The notes under the pieces are model-generated. The model ran no database searches. It was not told the DNA's origin and saw nothing but the letters and a program-made list of their open reading frames with translations. The position numbers and the translations under genes were made by a program. From an uncultured Lachnospiraceae bacterium (GTDB lineage Bacteria > Bacillota > Clostridia > Lachnospirales > Lachnospiraceae), in NCBI GenBank assembly GCA_947178465.1, contig CAMWYL010000015.1, forward strand, positions 1-19,819: 19,819 bases of DNA, given 5' to 3'. The first letter of the stretch is position 1; each line of letters begins with the position of its first letter. Positions 14,277 through 19,819 of this stretch are shown here, in pieces.

Positions 14277-15626
14277 ATGGAACAGAAGAAAACAGATATG
14301 ACAACAGGCCCAATTATGAAGAATATATTTCTCTTTGCAATTCCTATTGTGCTTGGAAATATATTACAATACCTGTATACCACGGTGGATACACTGGTTA
14401 TCGGAAATTACTGTGGTGAGACCTCTCAGGCAGCAGTGGGAACCAGCTCTCAGCCGGTGGAAGTGCTTTCGTGTGTTTTTCTTGGAATTGGCACAGGAGT
14501 ATCCATATTGGTCTCTCAATATGCGGGAGCCGGGGATGTGGCGAAGATGCGGCGGGCGGTGGACACGGCTACATTCTTCGTATTTGTATGTGGTATCCCC
14601 CTTTGCGTGATTGGATATTTTGCGGCGCCGTTGATCTTAAACCGGATGGGTGCACCTGCGGATACATGGGATGCTGCAGTGGCATATACGCGAATTGTGT
14701 TCCTTGGAGCCCTTGGAAATATAGGCTATAACATGAATGCAGGAATTCTTCGTGGTATGGGGGACAGTAAGGCATCACTGTGGTTTTTGGTAGTATCCTG
14801 TATCGCAAATATCGTGCTGGACCTTTTGTTCGTTGCCGGATTGGGAATGGATGCAGGTGGTGCGGCACTTTCCACAACCCTTGCAATGTATTTGTCCTGG
14901 ATTATCAGTATCGTGTATATCAGAAAAAAAATCCCGGATTTGGAATTATCCTATTTCCCAAAGGGATTTGATCGGAAGGAATTGAAGCAGATTGTTATGA
15001 TCGGTCTTCCCATCGGACTGAACAATTCCCTGTACTCTCTCGGGCATGTAGCAATACAGACTTTGGTAAATGCGCAGGGATCCGTTTTTATGGCAGGCAA
15101 TTCGGTCGCAGGCAGGGTAACGGGACTGACCAATATAGCGATTACCGCATTGTCTTCTGCGGCAACCACTTTTTCGGGACAAAATTACGGAGCCGCGAAT
15201 TTTGACAGACTTCGACAAGGTTATATTCGGATTCCTGTGATTTCCGGCATTGTTACACTGACTTTCGGATTATGTATGATTTCTTTTCGCATGCCAATAT
15301 TACGGATCTTTTCGAGAGATGAAGAAGTGCTTATGTACGCCGGCAGATATGTTGTGGTCATGTTGTTGTCGCAATGGCTTTTTGCGATATTTAACGGTAT
15401 TATCTGTATAGTAAACGGTGTGGGATTGATTCGTTATTCAACGGTTGTGAATATCCTGATGCTCTGGGCAGTGCGTATTCCAAGTGCGCATTTGATTGAT
15501 CGTTATTTTGACGGAACTTATATTATGCTGTGTTTCCCAATCAGTTTTAGTTTTGGCATGATCATGATGCTTGGCTATTATGTGTTCTCAAAGAAGTGGA
15601 AAGAAATTATCAGAACCGGTTTGTGA
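14277..15626 (+). CDS. MATE-family efflux transporter
   Basis: Predicted cation-coupled multidrug/organic compound exporter of the MATE family, in the cytoplasmic membrane. The protein is 449 residues with about 12 hydrophobic segments in two similar halves, the normal family size. The N terminus DMTTGPIMKNIFLFAIPIVL and the first helix LYTTVDTLVIGNYCG are typical, as are GILRGMGDSKASLW in the first half and GQNYGAANFDRLRQG in the second. The closest general group is the DinF/NorM-like MATE proteins of Firmicutes; the substrate cannot be inferred. ATG 14277 gives the standard N terminus, but the best ribosome site lies 39 bases upstream (see 14232-14246). It is divergent from the AraC-type regulator and followed 27 bases later by a broken gene. 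Confidence 0.92.
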   Translation: MEQKKTDMTTGPIMKNIFLFAIPIVLGNILQYLYTTVDTLVIGNYCGETSQAAVGTSSQPVEVLSCVFLGIGTGVSILVSQYAGAGDVAKMRRAVDTATFFVFVCGIPLCVIGYFAAPLILNRMGAPADTWDAAVAYTRIVFLGALGNIGYNMNAGILRGMGDSKASLWFLVVSCIANIVLDLLFVAGLGMDAGGAALSTTLAMYLSWIISIVYIRKKIPDLELSYFPKGFDRKELKQIVMIGLPIGLNNSLYSLGHVAIQTLVNAQGSVFMAGNSVAGRVTGLTNIAITALSSAATTFSGQNYGAANFDRLRQGYIRIPVISGIVTLTFGLCMISFRMPILRIFSRDEEVLMYAGRYVVVMLLSQWLFAIFNGIICIVNGVGLIRYSTVVNILMLWAVRIPSAHLIDRYFDGTYIMLCFPISFSFGMIMMLGYYVFSKKWKEIIRTGL

Positions 15627-15653
15627 TTTTAAACGGGCGGAAAGGAAGGGAGT

Positions 15654-16035
15654 ATGGAACGTCTGTCTGTAAAGCGTGTTGTTTTGTATGAGCAGGATAA
15701 TCCGGAAAATATGGGACTTGATCCTTCTGATTGTGTGATGTTTCGAAGCGGACGTCACAAGAATGATATGCCGTCGGTATTTCGATTGGGACAGAGAAGC
15801 GCTGCTATGGAAGATGCCATGGGCGGCATGACAGAGACCGGAGATAAAGTGGAGACGGCTTATCAGGAAAGATGTATTTTAGCGACCACCTAACCATTCC
15901 TTTGACCGGCCGATAGAGTATAAAGTTATGCTGCCGGCAGGGTATGTGACGGAAGAGGGAGGAGGAGTTATTACGGTACAGGTTTCCCCGCTTCAAAAGA
16001 TAGAAAAAGAATGGAGATGTAAGGTACAAATCTGA
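15654..16035 (+). pseudogene. Small gene of unknown function broken by a one-base frameshift
   Basis: ATG 15654 has a strong GGAAGGGAG ribosome site and opens a 79-codon frame (MERLSVKRVVLYEQDNPENM... ending CILATT, TAA at 15891). The +1 frame then stays open through NHSFDRPIEYKVMLPAGYVT and ITVQVSPLQKIEKEW to TGA at 16033. Joining the frames by skipping T15891 gives one coherent 126-residue protein with many beta-strand-like stretches and no signal peptide or membrane segment. I do not recognise the family. It sits between the MATE gene and two Gfo/Idh genes, and 67 bases separate its end from the first oxidoreductase. A sequencing error, a real mutation or, less likely, programmed frameshifting could explain it. 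Confidence 0.55.
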
Positions 16036-16102
16036 AATTTAACACAAAGTTAAAAGATATGCCGGGGTGTACCTGTAAATGACAGAAAGGAAGGATAAAT
16101 AT

Positions 16103-17290
16103 ATGATAAAGACAGCGGTAATCGGAGTAGGAAATATGGGAAGCAAATATGCTTCTATCATACAGGACGGCATGATTCAGGGAATGGAATTGAGCGCTGT
16201 CACAAGGGTGCGTGGTACATACAGAGAGATGCTTCTTCCGTCCATTGAGGCGGGCATGCCCGTATATGAGACTGCGGCCGAGCTTTTTACGGCGGTGGAA
16301 AATAAAGAGCTGTCGATAGACGCTGTTGTGATTGCAACGCCGCACTATGCGCATGAGGAATTGGCAGTCAGGGCGTTTAAGAATGGACTGCATGTGCTGT
16401 GCGATAAGCCTTCAGGTGTATATAGCAGGCAGGCGCGGATCATGGAAACCGAAGCCGTTAAGTCGGGCAGGGTATTTGGTATGGTGTTTAATCAGAGAAC
16501 GCTTCCGCTTCATATACAGTTGTATGAGTTGGTAAACAGCGGAAGATATGGCGCTCTGAAAAGAGTAAACTGGGTTGTCACAGACTGGTACAGACCGGAA
16601 CAATATTATACTTCAAGTTCCTGGCATGCGACATGGGATAAGGATGGAGGCGGTATTTTATTGAATCAATGCCCGCACAATCTGGATCTTTTGCAGTGGA
16701 TATGCGGCATGCCTGTCAGGGTCCAATGCTTTTGCAAAGAGGGGCATTTTCACGATATCGAGGTAGAGGATGATGTGACCGTGTATTTTGAATGGGAAAA
16801 CGGAGCAACGGGGACGTTTATCTCTTCAACCGGAGATGCGCCGGGTATAAACCGTTTGGAAATATCGCTGGAGGAGGCACTGATTGTCTGCGAGAACGGA
16901 AAACTGCGAATCGGGGAACTTGTTCAGGAGATGGGTGGCAAAGAGGCGGATTATCGCAAAAGTTCCACGGATTATTTCAGGAAAATAAAAGGAACATGGA
17001 CAGAAATAACTCCGGAAAAGGAAGAGATGCCATACGAAAAAGTTTTACAGGGCTTTGCCGATGAATGCATGGGTGTCGGAAAATGCATTGTTCAGGGCAC
17101 GGAAGGAAGAAAAAGCCTGCTGCTTTCCAATGCGGCATATCTGTCGTCATGGGAGAAAAGGATGGTGAATATCCCGAATATAGGAACTGACGAAGAACTT
17201 GAATTTGAGCGGTTATTTGAAAAATGGTTAGAACAAAAAAGAAGCAGGCAGATAAATCTGAACGGGTCAATGTATCATGGGAGTAGGTAA
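16103..17290 (+). CDS. Gfo/Idh/MocA-family oxidoreductase (first copy)
   Basis: Predicted NAD(P)-dependent dehydrogenase acting on a sugar, inositol, glycoside or related polyol; soluble, 395 residues, slightly long for the family. Rossmann motif GVGNMGSKYASII near the N terminus; the nucleotide-site loop AVVIATPHYAHEELAVRAF leads to HVLCDKPSGV, where DKP replaces the commoner EKP and keeps the catalytic Lys. The substrate motif reads GGGILLNQCPHNLDLLQW, with the conserved His. A C-terminal extension of about 40 charged residues (EELEFERLFEKWLEQKRSRQ) follows the core. The ATG at 16103 has AAGGAAGGA seven bases upstream; an in-frame ATG at 16079 precedes it. A second family member begins 20 bases after its stop. 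Family certain, substrate unknown. Confidence 0.9.
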   Translation: MIKTAVIGVGNMGSKYASIIQDGMIQGMELSAVTRVRGTYREMLLPSIEAGMPVYETAAELFTAVENKELSIDAVVIATPHYAHEELAVRAFKNGLHVLCDKPSGVYSRQARIMETEAVKSGRVFGMVFNQRTLPLHIQLYELVNSGRYGALKRVNWVVTDWYRPEQYYTSSSWHATWDKDGGGILLNQCPHNLDLLQWICGMPVRVQCFCKEGHFHDIEVEDDVTVYFEWENGATGTFISSTGDAPGINRLEISLEEALIVCENGKLRIGELVQEMGGKEADYRKSSTDYFRKIKGTWTEITPEKEEMPYEKVLQGFADECMGVGKCIVQGTEGRKSLLLSNAAYLSSWEKRMVNIPNIGTDEELEFERLFEKWLEQKRSRQINLNGSMYHGSR

Positions 17291-17310
17291 AAAGTGGAGG
17301 ATAATGTAAA

Positions 17311-18288
17311 ATGAAATGGGGTATTCTGGCAACAGGAACGATTGCGGCAAAGTTTGCAAAAACCGTGGCAGAAATGCGTTCCGATGACGAAAAGGCAGTG
17401 GCTGTCGGGTCAAGGGATGCGAAAAGGGCACAGGAATTTGCAGATACATATGGGATTGAGAAGGCATATGGGTCTTATGAGGAACTGACGGCAGATCCGG
17501 AGGTAGAGGCCGTCTATATTGCTACGCCAAATAGTATGCACTTTGGTAATGCAATGTTGTGTCTTAAGAACGGAAAGCATGTCCTGTGTGAAAAGCCCTT
17601 CACAACAAATGCCGGTGAGGCAGAAAGTTTATATCGTGAGGCAGATGAGAGAGGGCTGTTTATCATGGAAGCATTTTGGATCCGATTTCTGCCGCTGCAT
17701 GAAAAGCTTTTGCAGATCATTGAGATGAAAGAACTTGGAGAATTACGCCATATACGCTGTGATTATGGGTTTATTGCCAAAGGTGCAAGACGTGAGCGCA
17801 AATTTAAATCGGAATTGGGTGGCGGAGCGCTACTTGATATAGGGATTTATAACCTTGGCTTCCTGCATATGCTGATGGGGGCAGCCCCGGAGACAATGAC
17901 CTCAGAAGTACATCTTAACGAATATGGAACAGATGATTTCAGCGTGCTGCAGCTTAAGTATCCGGGAGGACAGACAGCGCATTCCGTGCAGAGCATAGGG
18001 CTGCAGATGGAACGTCAGGCGGCACTTTACTTTGATAAGGCAACTGTTTATCTGCCGGATTTTCAGACGGCTTCTTCAATGACGGTAAGGCCTGTAGAGG
18101 GAGAGGCATACACGATTGAGTGTCCTTTTGAAATAAATGGATTTGAGTATGAGATACGGGAAGTAACCCGATGTGTGAGAGCCGGTAGGACGCACAGTGA
18201 AATCTTCAAGCCAAAGGACAGTGTTGCCGTTTTAAGGTTGATGGATGAAATACGTAAATCATGGAATATGAAGTTTTCGTTTGAATGA
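17311..18288 (+). CDS. Gfo/Idh/MocA-family oxidoreductase (second copy)
   Basis: Second predicted NAD(P)-dependent dehydrogenase, 325 residues. N-terminal Rossmann segment GILATGTIAAKFAKTV, then VYIATPNSMHFGNAMLCLKN and HVLCEKPFTTN with the EKP lysine. The substrate loop is GGGALLDIGIYNLGFLHML: Tyr replaces the His seen in the first copy. This is the pattern of the dihydrodiol dehydrogenase/xylose dehydrogenase-like branch, so the two enzymes are unlikely to be duplicates doing the same job. GGAGG lies ten bases before ATG 17311. Stop at 18288 is followed 30 bases later by an Fe-S aldo/keto reductase, forming a tight three-gene oxidoreductase run. Confidence 0.92.
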   Translation: MKWGILATGTIAAKFAKTVAEMRSDDEKAVAVGSRDAKRAQEFADTYGIEKAYGSYEELTADPEVEAVYIATPNSMHFGNAMLCLKNGKHVLCEKPFTTNAGEAESLYREADERGLFIMEAFWIRFLPLHEKLLQIIEMKELGELRHIRCDYGFIAKGARRERKFKSELGGGALLDIGIYNLGFLHMLMGAAPETMTSEVHLNEYGTDDFSVLQLKYPGGQTAHSVQSIGLQMERQAALYFDKATVYLPDFQTASSMTVRPVEGEAYTIECPFEINGFEYEIREVTRCVRAGRTHSEIFKPKDSVAVLRLMDEIRKSWNMKFSFE

Positions 18289-18318
18289 AAGTCAAATTAG
18301 AAAGGAGGGTGTATACGG

Positions 18319-19422
18319 TTGAAAAAATTAGGTTTTGGAACGATGAGGCTTCCGCTGACGAACCCGGAGGATGTAAAAAGCATTGACTATGAACAGATGT
18401 GTCAAATGGTGGACCATTTCCTGGAGCAGGGCTTTGTTTATTTTGACACAGCATACCCTTATCATGGAGAACAATCGGAGGGCGCAGTAAAGCGCTGTCT
18501 GGTAGACCGATATCCTAGAGAGCAATATATTTTGGCGGATAAAATGCCTATTTTGCGCGTGAAAGCATCAGAAGAATATCCAAAGTATTTTGAAGAACAA
18601 CTGCGCCGCTGTGGAGTAGAATATTTTGACTATTATCTGCTTCATAATATGGGAAAAGAGAGATATGCCAACACTTTAAAATATGGCGGTTTTGAGTTTA
18701 TTTGCAGATTAAAAGAACAAAAACTGGTGAAAAACATTGGGTTTTCCTATCATGATGACGCAGAACTATTGGACGAAATCCTGACAAAATATCCGGAGAT
18801 GGATTTTGTGCAGCTTCAGATCAATTATCTGGACTGGAACAGCGCGGCAATTCAGTCGGGTGCCTGTTACGAGGTGGCCTGCCGTCATGGGAAACCGGTT
18901 ATCGCCATGGAACCTGTAAAGGGCGGAAGTCTGGCAAATCTCCCTGCGGAAGCTATAAAAGAGATGAAGAAAAGGGGCGCTCAGGGGTCACCCGCATCCT
19001 ATGCCATTCGTTATGTTGCATCTCTGGACAATTGTATGATGGTGTTAAGTGGAATGAGCAATTTGGAACAGCTTATGGACAATACCTCCTATATGAGGAA
19101 TTTTCAGTCACTTGACAAGGAAGAGCAGGAGATGCTGCAACGAGTTACTGATATTGTGAACAGCAATATGACACCATGTACAAACTGCAGGTATTGTATG
19201 GAAGAGTGCCCTAAGAATATCAATATTCCCGCCTATTTCGGATTGTACAATATGTATGCTGCTACCGGAAAGAAGACGAATATGTACTATGAGAGATATT
19301 CCATGAATTTTGGCAAGGCTGTGGACTGTATCAAGTGCGGAAAGTGTGAACGAATCTGCCCCCAGCATATAGAAATCCGTGGGGCGTTAGAGAAGTTTGC
19401 GGATTTGTACGAACGGAATTAA
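18319..19422 (+). CDS. Aldo/keto reductase with two 4Fe-4S ferredoxin motifs
   Basis: Predicted cytoplasmic reductase of 367 residues: an AKR-type TIM barrel fused to a C-terminal ferredoxin-like domain. The barrel starts KLGFGTMRLPLT and carries the presumed Asp-Tyr-Lys-His set (FDTAYPYHGEQSE, ILADKMP, YLLHNM), then AMEPVKGGSLA and SPASYAIRYVASL. The C terminus has two Cx2Cx2Cx3CP clusters, CTNCRYCMEECP (about 287-298) and CIKCGKCERICP (about 337-348). Such fusions are common in anaerobic Clostridia and suggest electron exchange with ferredoxin or a flavoprotein rather than only NAD(P)H. Start is TTG 18319 with AAGGAGGG nine bases upstream. It ends the + strand run; the next terminator is about 220 bases downstream. 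Confidence 0.93.
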   Translation: MKKLGFGTMRLPLTNPEDVKSIDYEQMCQMVDHFLEQGFVYFDTAYPYHGEQSEGAVKRCLVDRYPREQYILADKMPILRVKASEEYPKYFEEQLRRCGVEYFDYYLLHNMGKERYANTLKYGGFEFICRLKEQKLVKNIGFSYHDDAELLDEILTKYPEMDFVQLQINYLDWNSAAIQSGACYEVACRHGKPVIAMEPVKGGSLANLPAEAIKEMKKRGAQGSPASYAIRYVASLDNCMMVLSGMSNLEQLMDNTSYMRNFQSLDKEEQEMLQRVTDIVNSNMTPCTNCRYCMEECPKNINIPAYFGLYNMYAATGKKTNMYYERYSMNFGKAVDCIKCGKCERICPQHIEIRGALEKFADLYERN

Positions 19423-19468
19423 GGAATTTGCCAAGATTATATGGAAAACTTTTGGTGTCAGTCCGTAA
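19421..19468 (+). pseudogene. Possible C-terminal scrap of an AraC-type regulator
   Basis: One frame reads KEFAKIIWKTFGVSP then TAA (19466). The pattern F-K-x-F-G-V-S-P matches the very end of AraC-family DNA-binding domains, and the next frame continues RKWVGMA, as after a frameshift. No upstream helix-turn-helix is present because the aldo/keto reductase occupies that space. Too short to be firm. Confidence 0.25.
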
Positions 19469-19644
19469 GTGGGTCGGTATGGCTATATGGCCAATACCCC
19501 GGCTTTTCCTGTTGGCGTAATTTCCTTTGGGGATAGCGGCCTTCCATTTCCGTTTCAATTATGGATATATTTGCGGAGGCGACGGATATAAAGAAAATAG
19601 AAGCAATCAAGGCTCTGGAAAAGAATAGTGATATTTTGTATTTC
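19469..19644 (+). other. Unassigned stretch before the right-hand terminator
   Basis: No gene recognised. A 54-codon frame from ATG 19561 (MDIFAEATDIKKIEAIKALE...) runs through the terminator hairpin at 19645 and lacks a ribosome site, so it is probably not expressed as such. The first part may be the tail of an older element gene. Confidence 0.3.
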
Positions 19645-19686
19645 AAGGACACTTTCCAAGTGAGAATTTGGGAGTGTCCTTTTGTT
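19645..19686 (+). terminator. Rho-independent terminator, right member of a pair
   Basis: AAGGACACTTTC (19645-19656) pairs over 12 bases, two of them G-U, with GGGAGTGTCCTT (19670-19681), 13-base loop, followed by TTG. The order AAGGACA, TTTCCAAG, GTGTCCTTTT, GTTATGGT matches the hairpin at 13047-13097 in the same orientation. Confidence 0.72.
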
Positions 19687-19687
19687 A

Positions 19688-19807
19688 TGGTCAGGCAAAG
19701 GAACAAAGAAAATCAAAATACATAACTTTTTTGCAAGCACATACGGCAATAAAGAAATAGAGAGCATTATTTACCGATTTTTGGATAAATGGCACAGCAG
19801 ACAGTAG
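19688..19807 (+). other. Short open frame at the right edge, possible mobile-element gene part
   Basis: A frame without an ATG reads WSGKGTKKIKIHNFFASTYG and continues NKEIESIIYRFLDKWHSRQ to TAG at 19805. AAAGGAA (19696-19702) precedes ATC/ATA codons. It has the look of small conserved proteins carried near integrases in Clostridia, but I cannot name it. The sequence ends 12 bases later. Confidence 0.25.
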
Positions 19808-19819
19808 GTAGGACACATA

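Noticed and set aside
19561..19725. 54-codon frame from ATG 19561
   Set aside because: No ribosome site and it reads through the terminator hairpin; kept only as a remark in the unassigned stretch.
1..19819. CRISPR array, tRNA or rRNA genes
   Set aside because: No regularly spaced repeats, cloverleaf-like sequence or rRNA signature seen on either strand.

Overview
The window looks like chromosome of a Gram-positive anaerobe of the class Clostridia, most probably a Lachnospiraceae-type gut bacterium. This rests on gene order (dnaE-pfkA; birA-coaX-dusB; greA-lysS), AGGAGG-type ribosome binding sites, sigma-A promoters, U-tract terminators, a type III pantothenate kinase, and an aldo/keto reductase with two ferredoxin-like clusters. 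Family-level placement is inference. No rRNA, tRNA, CRISPR array, intact transposase or integrase was seen.

Positions 1-12896 are a dense housekeeping region, all on the + strand. It holds the 3' part of dnaE; pfkA with its own terminator; a SpoU/TrmH-type RNA methyltransferase overlapping proC; a secreted SH3/SleB-type wall hydrolase with a near-consensus promoter and a strong terminator; an apparent run of ornithine carbamoyltransferase, birA, a small unknown protein, coaX and dusB; and greA-lysS behind a perfect TTGACA-N17-TATAAT promoter whose -35 box overlaps the dusB stop codon.

Positions 12897-19819 look different: more AT-rich, with wider gaps and broken genes. After lysS come a non-coding stretch, an intrinsic terminator and a short peptide resembling the start of an excisionase-type helix-turn-helix protein. 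Next are an AraC-family regulator on the - strand, a divergent MATE transporter, a small frameshifted gene, two Gfo/Idh/MocA oxidoreductases and an Fe-S aldo/keto reductase. A second terminator closely resembling the first, with a similar downstream flank, lies near the right edge. I read this as an accessory module between two mobile-element scars or edges. A plausible job is AraC-controlled redox processing of a sugar, glycoside or similar polyhydroxy compound, with export or resistance through the MATE protein; the substrate cannot be told from sequence.

No clearly new system is present. The most interesting points are the paired terminator scars around the accessory block, the single-base frameshift at 15.9 kb, the inverted repeat and off-register Shine-Dalgarno/AUA upstream of the MATE gene, and the dense overlaps of promoters with hairpins or stop codons.
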